A stretch of DNA of 64,000 bases, from contig NZ_JAKFFT010000003.1 in assembly GCF_021502655.1 (NCBI RefSeq), positions 1 through 64,000 on the forward strand. The letters run 5' to 3'. Numbering within the stretch: position 1 is the stretch's first letter; each line of letters starts with the position of its first letter. Under the pieces are notes generated by a model. It worked only from the letters and a program-made list of their open reading frames with translations. It searched no databases and was not told the DNA's origin. This DNA comes from Dyadobacter sp. CY347. GTDB taxonomy: Bacteria; Bacteroidota; Bacteroidia; Cytophagales; Spirosomataceae. This document shows positions 47,262 through 55,671 of this stretch, one piece after another. The translations under genes were made by a program, and so were the position numbers.

Positions 47262-47286
47262 AATAAAATTTCACCTCAACTCTATT

Positions 47287-48345
47287 ATGAAAAAAATATT
47301 TCAATGGACTTACATAGCACCTGCGATTGCTTGGATCTTTTATTTGGTGGCACCAGATGATGGCGGTTTTTTGGGTAGTGCGTTAGCAATCGCTGCGCTC
47401 ATTGGTGGTGTACTTTCGGCGGTGCACCATGCCGAGGTGATAGCACATAAAGTGGGCGAGCCATATGGGACTATCATACTGGCAATTGCAGTCACCCTGC
47501 TGGAAGCCTCTATTATTGTATCGCTTATGTTGACAGGAGGCCTGGGCGCCGACACTTATGCGCGGGATACGCTGTTTGCAGCCGTGATGTTGATCCTGAA
47601 TGGTATACTGGGCATCAGCATGTTGGTAGGAGCAATAAAATATAAGGAACAGGGATTTGAAACAAAAAGCGTTACAATTGCTCTGGTAAGCCTGGTGTCA
47701 ATCCTGGTGCTGACGCTGGTACTGCCCAATTTCACAACAAGTATAGCGGGCCCTTCTTACAGCGCTCCCCAGCTCATTGCCATTGGCATTTGCTGTGTGG
47801 TTATTTATGGTTTTTTCCTGTTTACACAAACAATCAGGCACCGCAGATATTTTGCGACAGGGCCCACCGGGGAAGAAAAAGCGGTGTCGTCGGCGGAGGC
47901 TGGTATTAGTTTTGGGCTTTTACTGGCTTGTCTGGGAGTCGTTATATTATTGGCAAAAAACCTCTCTCCCGTCATTGAAGGATGGATTGTAGCAGCAGGC
48001 CTGCCCACAGCGTTAGTAGGTGTAGCCATTGCCTCGGTGATCCTCTTACCGGAAGGCATTGCCGCAATTCGCGCAGCCAGGCGGAACCAATATCAGACCA
48101 GCATCAACCTTGCACTGGGTTCGGCATTGGCTAGTATAGGCCTTAGTATACCTACTGTCGTGATCGTTTGCACTATTATGGATCTGCCCCTTGTACTGGG
48201 CCTGGATGCTAAATCAATGGTGTTGCTCGGTCTTTCCATTTTTACGGTAATGCTTTCATTGAACAAGGGCCGGACGAATGGTTTGTATGCGGTCGTTCTT
48301 TTGGTCAATCTGATGATGTACATATTTACCATCATATTTGCTTAA
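47287..48345 (+). CDS. chaA: Calcium/proton (cation) antiporter, ChaA type
   Basis: 352 residues from ATG 47287, with ten to eleven hydrophobic spans. The two cation-exchanger repeats are visible: HKVGEPYGTIILAIAVTLLEASII (~60-83), with the acidic residues in VTLLE, and TALVGVAIASVILLPEGIAAI (~243-263) with LLPE. ChaA-type exchangers expel Ca2+, Na+ or K+ in exchange for H+ across the inner membrane. The 3' end overlaps the convergent kinase gene by 14 bases. Control by the leader terminator is plausible. Confidence 0.88.
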   Translation: MKKIFQWTYIAPAIAWIFYLVAPDDGGFLGSALAIAALIGGVLSAVHHAEVIAHKVGEPYGTIILAIAVTLLEASIIVSLMLTGGLGADTYARDTLFAAVMLILNGILGISMLVGAIKYKEQGFETKSVTIALVSLVSILVLTLVLPNFTTSIAGPSYSAPQLIAIGICCVVIYGFFLFTQTIRHRRYFATGPTGEEKAVSSAEAGISFGLLLACLGVVILLAKNLSPVIEGWIVAAGLPTALVGVAIASVILLPEGIAAIRAARRNQYQTSINLALGSALASIGLSIPTVVIVCTIMDLPLVLGLDAKSMVLLGLSIFTVMLSLNKGRTNGLYAVVLLVNLMMYIFTIIFA

Positions 48346-49585
48346 TGAATTCTGGTTTGGTTTCAGTAACATTCTCGGGAAAGGTGAGGGTTACTTTTGT
48401 AATGTTATCGGTGGATTCCATCAGCAGTTGGATACCCAGCAATGAGGTGATTTCTTTGACAAGAATCAATCCAATACCATAAGTTTCTGTCTTGCTGAGC
48501 TCGGGGTAAGTGTTGTGCGATTTCATATTTACCCATTCCAATGTCTCATGTGACACGGAACCGGAATTTTCGAGCGATAACTTAACCGCAAGCGGATCGG
48601 CATAGGCCGCAATTTTTATCAGACCATCGCGGGTATTTTTGTTTGAATTGTCAAGGAGGTTATGAATAACTATCCCCAAAAAGTTTGAATTACTGGTCAC
48701 AGAAATGAATGGATCGATGTCTAAATGGACTTGGTTACCATTTGTATTGATAATGCCTTCAAATAATTCGACTTTATCTTTTACAAGCTGCGCCAGGTTT
48801 ATGCTTTCGGACCTGTCCAATTTCTGGTGAACAGGCAGCTTGGTGAACTCCAAAATATTATTGACGAATCCGTACATCGTCTCCAGTGATTTGCTGAGCT
48901 CCAACGTATAATTGCCGATTTGGTCGTAGTCCTTGTTCTGAGCCAGCCGGTAAATTTCTTCTGAAACAATAATCAAAAACTTAAATGGCCCACGGATGTC
49001 ATGGGTTATGGATGCAACAAGGCGTGATTGAATGTATAATTGATGTTCAAGGATTTCCTGCGACACTTCCAGGGCGCTCAGGGTTTGCTGTAAAGCCTCT
49101 GTGCGCTCGGTTACTGCCTGGTCCAAAAGCCTGTTTTCTATTTTTACTTTCTCGATGGCGAGCCGCTCATTTTCTTTACGCTGATTTCGCGCATCGCGGT
49201 CGCGCTTCAAAAAATAAGCAGCAGGGATAAGTATCATGCTAATAAGGATACCCCGGCTGCAAAGCATTAAAATCTTTATCCCGATCGGATTCTGCGCTGT
49301 TCTGAACGGAAAATCTTTAAAAATGGGATTGAATGTGAAGTAGAACACATTGGAAAATAGACAACAGCACAAAACAGACAACAGCAAGCCTGGCCAGCCC
49401 CTGTATTTCTGTTGGACCATGTTGGTCGCATACCAGCAAGTCAGGCACATCAGAAAAATGACTATTTCTGAGCCGATCAGATTCACGGGATCTTTCAATT
49501 GACCTTCGGAAATGCGGGCTGGTAGCACAAACAAGGGAATGCTGGCAGCCACAATAAGGCCTGCCTTGTGAAGATATTTGTTCAT
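48332..49585 (-). CDS. Membrane-bound sensor histidine kinase
   Basis: 417 residues. About four to five membrane spans in the first 125 residues, a coiled coil (~125-180), a DHp helix with His in SITHDIRGPFKFL (unusual HDIRGP in place of HELRTP), and an HATPase_c domain with N box IVIHNLLDNSNKNT and the G2 segment TYGIGLILVKE. No linked receiver on the same strand; the LuxR-type regulator at 51684 and receiver at 52679 are candidates for its partner. Confidence 0.88.
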   Translation of the reverse strand: MNKYLHKAGLIVAASIPLFVLPARISEGQLKDPVNLIGSEIVIFLMCLTCWYATNMVQQKYRGWPGLLLSVLCCCLFSNVFYFTFNPIFKDFPFRTAQNPIGIKILMLCSRGILISMILIPAAYFLKRDRDARNQRKENERLAIEKVKIENRLLDQAVTERTEALQQTLSALEVSQEILEHQLYIQSRLVASITHDIRGPFKFLIIVSEEIYRLAQNKDYDQIGNYTLELSKSLETMYGFVNNILEFTKLPVHQKLDRSESINLAQLVKDKVELFEGIINTNGNQVHLDIDPFISVTSNSNFLGIVIHNLLDNSNKNTRDGLIKIAAYADPLAVKLSLENSGSVSHETLEWVNMKSHNTYPELSKTETYGIGLILVKEITSLLGIQLLMESTDNITKVTLTFPENVTETKPEFIKQI

Positions 49586-49945
49586 TAAGTGGCGGTAGGT
49601 TATTTCATACCGATAGTTCTAAGTAAATATCGGTGACACAAAGTTACGGAGAATACCCGCGCAATTCATCCACGCTATGTTCGTAGGAAAGAAAATGACC
49701 AGGAAGCAATTTTTGGAACATTTCGCTTAACCTGACCATTAATTAGAACTGTTTTATTGTCAATTGTAGAAGTATTTCACAACGCTTGTTGATATACGAC
49801 GAGATCATCTTTTATCTGTTCAACGCAGACTTTCGCCAGAAAAATTCCGTGTAGTTTTGCCGTGTAGCAATAGTTTAATGGGGCCACCAAGTAATTATGC
49901 ATGCATTAAAAAAATAAATATCAATCTCCACAAATAATTAAAATC
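49586..49945. other. Intergenic region between divergent kinase and secreted-protein genes
   Basis: 360 bases without a gene. It must hold two promoters, but I see no clean TAnnTTTG match. Confidence 0.4.
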
Positions 49946-51445
49946 ATGAAAAAAAATTATACTCGAACACATCTATTTAGTGCCCTGATCGCTCTCTTGA
50001 GTGTGGGCGCTATTGATACGGCTGTTTCGCAAACGCTTCCGATATTGCCTTCACCAAATCACGATACGAACCACGATGCCCTGATCACCGGTTCGATCAC
50101 TGTGAATGCAAGTGATCAAAAAATTGCTGGTGCGATCGCGAAACTTTCCCGTGTAATGCCAGGGCCTCCGCAGACTTTTGTTCCGGTTTCCTATGCAATC
50201 AGCGATGCGAATGGAAATTTCGTCCTGTCAGGCCAAGCCGGAGTGGAGTATCACATTGATTATGAGTTTCCTACTGCTGGCTTCACGGCCGTTGCCGGAA
50301 ACCCTTCGGCCAACTTTATCGCATCTGCCGGCAGTAACCCTGCGCCAAACGGTGGCCTGGAACTAACGCGGATTGCGAACACGATAACAAATTGCAATAT
50401 GCGCCCCAGCGAAGCAACGGACTGGACTGGAACAATCAACGTTGAAAAGGCGATTCAGCTGAATCCTGATGCTTCACTGAACAATATATCTGTTTTTGGA
50501 TCTGTGATCACGTCACATCCCGTGATTGAAATTACTGCAACTACGGCTTCAAATGTTAGGGCATTGCGCATTGGATCCGATGTAAGCCTGGCGGGCCCGG
50601 GCGGATATTCCGAGCTCCTCGAATCCGTGAAAAGTTTTGCCGGAAACCCTGTTGCGCAAAACATCGTCCTGGCAGGTGGCGAAACCTTAACTTACTATGA
50701 CATCACCTCTGCAAAGTCTTCAACTCAGGCGCTGGGCTCCGTACCTATAGAGTATACCGGTACAGGCAATGTAACCTTTGACTCACAAGCATTTGGATCA
50801 AAAACAATCACGACAACCGGTGGAAATACTTCCAGCCTTGAAGAAACTTTTGCTGCGGCCGGTGTCTGTCTAACATATACCTACGACATCGATCCGCTAC
50901 CAGTGACATTGGCGCATTTCAGTGTGAAAGCAGAAGCTACCAAAGAGAGAAGCATTGCTAATCTAACCTGGACAACAACAGCGGAAACCAACAGTATGCA
51001 GTTTGACATTGAGCGCAGCAGCAATGCCAAATCCTGGACCAAAATAGGGACCGTAGAAGCGAAAGGCGAAAGCAGCACTATCACACACTATAATTTTTCA
51101 GATCTGCTTCCTGCGAACGGAGACAACTTTTACAGACTGAAAATGATAGATGCGGACCAGACTTTTGCGTTCAGCGGCATTAAGAACATTAAAGTTGAAA
51201 ACAACCTGGTAAAAATTTATCCGAATCCGGCTATAAGCTATCTGCAAATTGAGCCAACAATTGTTGAGAAAATAAGCAAGATGGAGATTCTGAGCCAGAG
51301 TGGAAGAGTTCTGCAAACTTTAAGCAGCGCTACACAAATCGAAGGGCAGATTGATTTAAAAAGATATTCGCCAGGATTATATTTCGTGCGGTTTAAATTT
51401 AATAATGGCACCAGTACAATTCAAAAAGTTGCCATAGCACAATGA
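49946..51445 (+). CDS. Secreted protein with type IX secretion sorting domain
   Basis: 499 residues. Signal peptide MKKNYTRTHLFSALIALLSVGAIDTAVSQ. A CarboxypepD-like beta domain (~45-105, GAIAKLSRVMP...DANGNFVLSGQAGVEYHIDYEF), a central beta-rich region, and a C-terminal T9SS sorting domain (KIYPNPAISYLQIEP, then GLYFVRFKFNNGTSTIQKVAI). The block ITYTYDIDPLPVTLAHFSVKAE-like sequence before it (LPVTLAHFSVKAEA...NLTWTTTAETNS) is the common linker in Bacteroidota exported proteins. Function beyond surface export unknown. Confidence 0.88.
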   Translation: MKKNYTRTHLFSALIALLSVGAIDTAVSQTLPILPSPNHDTNHDALITGSITVNASDQKIAGAIAKLSRVMPGPPQTFVPVSYAISDANGNFVLSGQAGVEYHIDYEFPTAGFTAVAGNPSANFIASAGSNPAPNGGLELTRIANTITNCNMRPSEATDWTGTINVEKAIQLNPDASLNNISVFGSVITSHPVIEITATTASNVRALRIGSDVSLAGPGGYSELLESVKSFAGNPVAQNIVLAGGETLTYYDITSAKSSTQALGSVPIEYTGTGNVTFDSQAFGSKTITTTGGNTSSLEETFAAAGVCLTYTYDIDPLPVTLAHFSVKAEATKERSIANLTWTTTAETNSMQFDIERSSNAKSWTKIGTVEAKGESSTITHYNFSDLLPANGDNFYRLKMIDADQTFAFSGIKNIKVENNLVKIYPNPAISYLQIEPTIVEKISKMEILSQSGRVLQTLSSATQIEGQIDLKRYSPGLYFVRFKFNNGTSTIQKVAIAQ

Positions 51446-51618
51446 GAACCAATCTCTTATATGTGCGCTGTTTCAATAACTGAACTAGTATTTGATATTG
51501 TGTTCACACTAAGATAAAATACCAATAATAATTAGAGTAATTTTAATGTGAAGGGTTCAGAGTTAATAATGGATCTGGCTTGTTACTTTCCATTATTTCA
51601 ATAAACAGACGATCAAAA

Positions 51619-51658
51619 ATCAAAACACCTTCCGGCATTTTCGAGAAGGTGTTTTGAT
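51619..51658. terminator. Long hairpin terminator
   Basis: ATCAAAACACCTTC (51619-51632) pairs perfectly with GAAGGTGTTTTGAT (51645-51658). T-rich flanks exist on both strands. It lies 174 bases after the secreted-protein gene and 25 before the next start, so it could end the former or act in the leader of the latter. Confidence 0.6.
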
Positions 51659-51683
51659 CATATTGATACGTCCACTATTAGTT

Positions 51684-52313
51684 ATGAAAATATTACACAT
51701 TGATGATCATCCATTAATCCGGATGGGCTTAGAGCTTTTAATAAAAGAAATTTACCCAGATTCCGAAGTAGTCCAGGCCATTGACTTTACCAAAGGAATG
51801 GAAGCCATTAAAAGTCAGTCTTTTAGTTTGATTATTTTGGATATTGGTATACCGGGAGGTAAGAACTTAGAAATGATCAAAAAGATCCGAGGTTATCAAC
51901 CAAATGTTTCAATTCTTATTTATTCCGGTTACGATGAACAGCTTTATGGCCTGAGCTTTATCAGGGCCGGCGCCGATGGATTTCTTTCCAAAAATTCTAC
52001 ATCCGCGCAGATAAAAACAGCTATCAAAATGGTCGCTGAAAAGGAAAAATATTTCAGCCCGGAACTGCGTGAATCTTTGATTGAAAAACTTTTAAACAAA
52101 GAAACCGGAACAAAAAGTATTTTGCAAACCCTGTCACCCGTCGAATTACGCGTTACGCAGCTATTGGTTGAGGGATATTGGAACAGGGATATTGCACGTT
52201 TACTCGACTTAAAAAGCTCCACCGTCAGCACTTTCAAGCAAAGGATTTTTGCAAAACTCGGTGTCAAAGATGTTATCCAGCTCGCTGCATTGGTTAATGC
52301 GACCCGGGAGTAA
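51684..52313 (+). CDS. NarL/FixJ-type response regulator
   Basis: 209 residues from ATG 51684. Receiver domain with acidic pair DD (7-8), acceptor Asp53 (IILDIGIPGG) and SKNST in place of the usual K-P loop; LuxR-type HTH at the C-terminus (LSPVELRVTQLLVEGYWNRDIARLLDLKSSTVSTFKQRIFAKLGV). Regulates transcription when phosphorylated. The start sits right behind a hairpin. Confidence 0.9.
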   Translation: MKILHIDDHPLIRMGLELLIKEIYPDSEVVQAIDFTKGMEAIKSQSFSLIILDIGIPGGKNLEMIKKIRGYQPNVSILIYSGYDEQLYGLSFIRAGADGFLSKNSTSAQIKTAIKMVAEKEKYFSPELRESLIEKLLNKETGTKSILQTLSPVELRVTQLLVEGYWNRDIARLLDLKSSTVSTFKQRIFAKLGVKDVIQLAALVNATRE

Positions 52314-52509
52314 TAGTTGGTTAGGTGAGGTAGAATATTTTAATAATTTATTGTGCTTGCAGTTTATTTATTTCGTTTAATTTTCGCATTTATTCTTGCT
52401 ATTGCATTAGTTATTACTTCTGTTGTAATATATCCGCTTTGGTGCGTTCATCGTATCTTTCAACTGTTTGCAAGTAATCCTTTATATTCTCCAAAAAGAT
52501 AATATTTTA

Positions 52510-52546
52510 TAAAAAAAACAGCCCATAAAAATGATTTATGGGCTGT
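52510..52546 (-). terminator. Minus-strand terminator without an obvious gene
   Basis: ACAGCCCATAAA (52518-52529) pairs with TTTATGGGCTGT (52535-52546), loop AATGA. The run of eight A at 52511-52518 becomes a U tract only for minus-strand RNA. No minus-strand gene lies upstream of it. The surrounding 52314-52678 interval is otherwise gene-free. Confidence 0.55.
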
Positions 52547-52678
52547 AAGGATTATTACTCAACGTTATGCACAGTGAAGTGCGATATTTACCTCAAATGT
52601 ACGACTAAAATTTATTTTTTAATAGCATTTTCTTAAATTGCTGGTACAAAACAAAACATTGAAACACACAAGAAACCC

Positions 52679-53068
52679 GTGGCTAATAATATCATATTAC
52701 TTCTGGTTGACGACGATCCGATTGTGTTATCAATTCATCAAATCCTGCTTAAAAAAATCGGCATAACCTGTAATATTTTTTGCTCACCGAATGGCGAACA
52801 TGCGCTTAATTTCATGAACTCCTGCGTTGAGGAAACCATATTTTTTGTACTGCTTGATATCAACATGCCGGTCATGAATGGCTGGGAATTCCTCGACGCA
52901 TTACAACGACATCCTCGTTTGCCAAACACGACTGTTTACATGGTTAGCTCAGCCGACGGATCCGAAATGCAGCGCGCGGCCAGCTTCGCTTATGTGGCTG
53001 CCACACTATCCAAGCCCTTGACAATCAATGACTGTCAGCATATCCTGGCCCGGTTACAGCGCGGCTAG
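52679..53068 (+). CDS. Single-domain response regulator (receiver only)
   Basis: 129 residues from GTG 52679 (no ATG fits). Acidic pocket DDD (11-13), acceptor Asp60 in LLDINMPVMNG, Lys112 in LSKPL. No output domain. It resembles the CheY-like receivers of multi-PAS kinases in this phylum. Possible partner of the histidine kinase at 48332-49585. Confidence 0.88.
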   Translation: MANNIILLLVDDDPIVLSIHQILLKKIGITCNIFCSPNGEHALNFMNSCVEETIFFVLLDINMPVMNGWEFLDALQRHPRLPNTTVYMVSSADGSEMQRAASFAYVAATLSKPLTINDCQHILARLQRG

Positions 53069-53128
53069 GTCGTAGCCGGTTACGCTATAAATTACTGGCT
53101 TGCATCAAATATTTTCGAGAAAATTTGT

Positions 53129-53178
53129 GCAACTCAAAAGTTGCGCTTACATTTGCAACTCGTAGGTTGCAAATGTAA
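53129..53178. promoter_or_regulatory. ArsR operator: two overlapping inverted-repeat sites
   Basis: GCAACT-CAAA-AGTTGC (53129-53144) is followed by the perfect 13-bp repeat TTACATTTGCAAC (53147-53159) / GTTGCAAATGTAA (53166-53178). All share GCAAC/GTTGC half-sites and the second ends 9 bases before the ArsR start, so it is well placed for autorepression. Confidence 0.7.
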
Positions 53179-53187
53179 GTATAGAGC

Positions 53188-53514
53188 ATGAGACAAGACA
53201 TATTCCAGGCCATAGCGGACCCCACGCGCAGGGCTATTTTATCTTTAATTGCTATTCAGGCATTGACGCCAAATGCAATGGCTGAAAAATTTGATATGAC
53301 CCGGCAGGCCGTTTCGAAGCACATTAAAGTATTAAATGAATGCGGACTGATCAGACCGGAGCAGTCGGGAAGAGAAATTTATTACCACTTTAATGCGAAA
53401 AAAATGCAGGAGCTGGATCATTGGCTGGCGCAATTCAGGCAAAATTGGGAAACGCAATTCAATCAATTGGACGAAGTATTATCAACCATTAAAAAGCAAA
53501 AAAATGAGCAGTAA
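53188..53514 (+). CDS. ArsR-family transcriptional regulator
   Basis: 108 residues, a single winged helix: [50 protein letters not shown] and [20 protein letters not shown]. No metal-binding Cys pair, as in the ArsR proteins that control SRPBCC/AHSA1 genes. It overlaps the start of such a gene by 11 bases. Confidence 0.92.
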   Translation: MRQDIFQAIADPTRRAILSLIAIQALTPNAMAEKFDMTRQAVSKHIKVLNECGLIRPEQSGREIYYHFNAKKMQELDHWLAQFRQNWETQFNQLDEVLSTIKKQKNEQ

Positions 53515-54003
53515 TTTACTATTTGATTTTACCGTCGACAAAGCGGCAAAAACGGTTATTATAACCAGGGAATTTAATGCTGGTCTTTCTTTGGTATGGG
53601 ATGCTTTTACCCAAAAGGAATTACTAGATCAATGGTCAGCGCCTGCGCCGATGCGTGCCAGAACCAAATACATGAATTTTGAGGTTGGAGGAGCAAGGTT
53701 TTATGCAATGGTGAGTCCCGAAGGGCAGGAGCGTTGGGCATTGCAGCGATATACTTCCATAACACCAAAAACCAATTTAAAATCTATAATGCTTTTTCAG
53801 ACAAAGATGAAAATCTCGAATTGCCGGGATCGGAATGGGATTATAATTTTAGTGAAGAAAATGGTACAACAAAGGTGAATATTACAATTTTTAATGAATC
53901 GTTTGAGCGAATGGAGAAACTTTTGGATGGATTCACGATCGGCTTCAAAATGACATTGGCAAACCTGGAAGATCTCCTTGTAAAATTGTCGCAGGAATCA
54001 TAA
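53504..54003 (+). pseudogene. SRPBCC/AHSA1-domain gene with a single-base frameshift
   Basis: ATG 53504 starts [24 protein letters not shown] and runs through [17 protein letters not shown] to YTSITPKTN; near 53778 one base is missing, and the next frame continues [35 protein letters not shown] and ends at 54003. The two parts together form one full AHSA1-like lipid/hydrophobe-binding domain of ~165 residues. The shift lies in an A/T-rich run (AATTTAAAATC), so a sequencing error is a real alternative. Confidence 0.75.
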
Positions 54004-54076
54004 ATGAAAATGTTAGCGTACTAAAATATTTTTAATTAAAATTTTGATTCAATAATAAACATTCGAAAAAAAAATC

Positions 54077-54517
54077 ATGAAAGCAATTTATCCGTGGATC
54101 AATTTTAATGGAAATGCTGAGGAAGCATTTAATTTTTACAAATCGGTTTTTGGTGGTGAATTCTCGAAAGTAATTCGTTTTAAAGACATAGCAAGCGATG
54201 AATTTCCCGTGTCAGAAAACGAAGCAGACAAGCTCATGTATATTTCTCTGCCCATTGGGAAAAATAATATTTTAATAGCAAATGATGTTCCTGAGATAAT
54301 GGGTCGGACGAATGAAAATGAAAACCGGTCAAAAATATTAGTGAATGCAGAAAGTCGTGAAGAAGCGGACCAAGTTTTCAATGGGCTGTCGGCAGGCGGG
54401 GAAACAGAAGGGCCCATTGGCGACAGTCCCTGGGGATCCTACGGCGGAATGTTCAGAGATAAATATGGCATCGAATGGATCGTAGAATTTGACCCAAATG
54501 ACAATGCGCAGATTTGA
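54077..54517 (+). CDS. VOC-fold protein, PhnB-like
   Basis: 146 residues: IYPWINFNGNAEEAFNFYKSVFGGEFSKVIRF, KLMYISLPIGKNNILIANDVP, ILVNAESREEADQVFNGLSAGG and WGSYGGMFRDKYGIEWIVEF, a full PhnB-type VOC domain. It follows the ArsR/AHSA1 pair by 73 bases in the same direction and is commonly found with such pairs. Activity unknown. Confidence 0.87.
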   Translation: MKAIYPWINFNGNAEEAFNFYKSVFGGEFSKVIRFKDIASDEFPVSENEADKLMYISLPIGKNNILIANDVPEIMGRTNENENRSKILVNAESREEADQVFNGLSAGGETEGPIGDSPWGSYGGMFRDKYGIEWIVEFDPNDNAQI

Positions 54518-54546
54518 CCATATTTCATTCAGTTCACGTCGCCTTC

Positions 54547-54583
54547 AAAAAAAGCCGCTTCGGATTCCCGGAGCGGCTTTTTT
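54547..54583. terminator. Bidirectional intrinsic terminator
   Basis: AAAAAAGCCGCT and AGCGGCTTTTTT form a 12-bp stem with A and T runs on either side, between the VOC gene and the convergent repeat-protein gene. Confidence 0.8.
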
Positions 54584-54613
54584 ACGTATTGATGCTTATT
54601 GATTTCCTTAGGG

Positions 54614-55141
54614 TCAATTCGGATCGGAAGCGTTTTTCTTATCCTTCCGTTTCTTCTTCGATTTGTTATCCGACATATCGGATTTTCCTGTTTCGGTGCT
54701 GCCGGAGCTTTGGGTCATGGTGCTTTTTGTTGAATCCATTTCGCTCGTAGTAGCCGAACTTCCGGCGGTGCCGGTTCCCTGCGTATTGCTGTTGCTTTGC
54801 GTCGCCGGATTGGTGCTGAATGGGCTACCATTCTGCTGTCCCGTAGGATTAATAGCGTTATTCGTGGTGCTGTTATTCACCGTATCCGCTGTTGTGCTAC
54901 CCTGCGTGTTGCTGCTTTGCGTTGCCGGAGTGGTGTTGCCCTGGTTGGTGTCACGCTGTCCGGTTGGATTAATCGAATTGTTCGTAGTGCTGTTATTCTG
55001 CGTCCCGGAAGTGGTGCTACCCTGTTGGGTCGTCGTGTTCGTTCCCTGTTTCGGGGTCGTCTGATTGGTCGTGCTCTGCGCATAGATCGTCGCACTCGCA
55101 AGCAGCATCAATGCCACAATAGATGTCGTTATTTTTTTCAT
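54614..55141 (-). CDS. Exported low-complexity Thr/Asn/Gln/Ser protein
   Basis: 175 residues from ATG 55141; a longer frame to 55270 lacks a usable signal. Signal peptide MKKITTSIVALMLLASATIYAQ, then nearly pure Thr/Asn/Gln/Ser/Gly with an imperfect repeat around NNSTTNNSINPTGQ and NNSTTNNAINPTGQ, and a Lys-rich tail (DNKSKKKRKDKKNASDPN). Likely intrinsically disordered and exported. The repeat DNA creates long shadow frames on the other strand. Confidence 0.7.
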   Translation of the reverse strand: MKKITTSIVALMLLASATIYAQSTTNQTTPKQGTNTTTQQGSTTSGTQNNSTTNNSINPTGQRDTNQGNTTPATQSSNTQGSTTADTVNNSTTNNAINPTGQQNGSPFSTNPATQSNSNTQGTGTAGSSATTSEMDSTKSTMTQSSGSTETGKSDMSDNKSKKKRKDKKNASDPN

Positions 55142-55671
55142 GATCTGGTTAATGTTGATGAATGTGGGGAGTATATAAAATTCCGTTCCAGCAGTGCGTG
55201 TGGTCTGGCATTTCAGCGGATAGGCCAGTATTCTTAAATCAAAATAGTCCAGCAGGCATCGCGAAGGCATTCATAACAAAAAATACGGATCGCTTTAATT
55301 TGAGATCATTGTAGAAGGCAAAGCAGGAAAGACTGTTCGTACTGCCGTTGGCAAACTGGATATGGCGCCCTTGCTGGTATAATGACGGAGTTGTATGCCA
55401 TCCGCATTGGGTCGTGCTCGTTTTAAAGATGAGCGCGTAAAAGGCGGGCTTTCGGTAAAATGGACAAGCCCATGCTCGGCGTCTATAACGTATACAGCGT
55501 ACTGTCAGGCAAGCTCACACTGCCATACAAAGTGAAGTAATCTATTTTAGTCGCAGTGTTTGTGAATGGTCCGCCGCGAATGATCGATTTGTGTCGAACA
55601 TTCGCGGCACTTTCGGAACATTAGATTTTGTTTTATATTGTGTTTTTGTAATGAATAACCAAAAGCATATT
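55142..55671. other. Intergenic region with possible coding scraps
   Basis: 530 bases with only short frames. Plus-strand pieces such as EGKAGKTVRTAVGKLDMAPLLV (split over 55313-55382) and DKPMLGVYNVYSVLSGKLTL (~55462-55530) look coding-like and may be leftovers of one gene, but I cannot name it. Confidence 0.3.

Larger units (their letters stand above)
46807..47286. other. Gene-free interval holding the promoter and leader of the antiporter gene
   Basis: No ORF. The right half contains a promoter (47015-47045), an imperfect direct repeat GTGAGTTTATCGGGA (47017-47031) / GTGAGTTTAGCGGGA (47136-47150), and a strong terminator just before the antiporter start, listed separately. Confidence 0.55.

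Noticed and set aside
54663..55237. Long plus-strand frames of 133 and 146 residues rich in Val/Leu or Arg
   Set aside because: They are the antisense image of the Thr/Asn/Gln repeat gene; a low-complexity repeat keeps all frames open.
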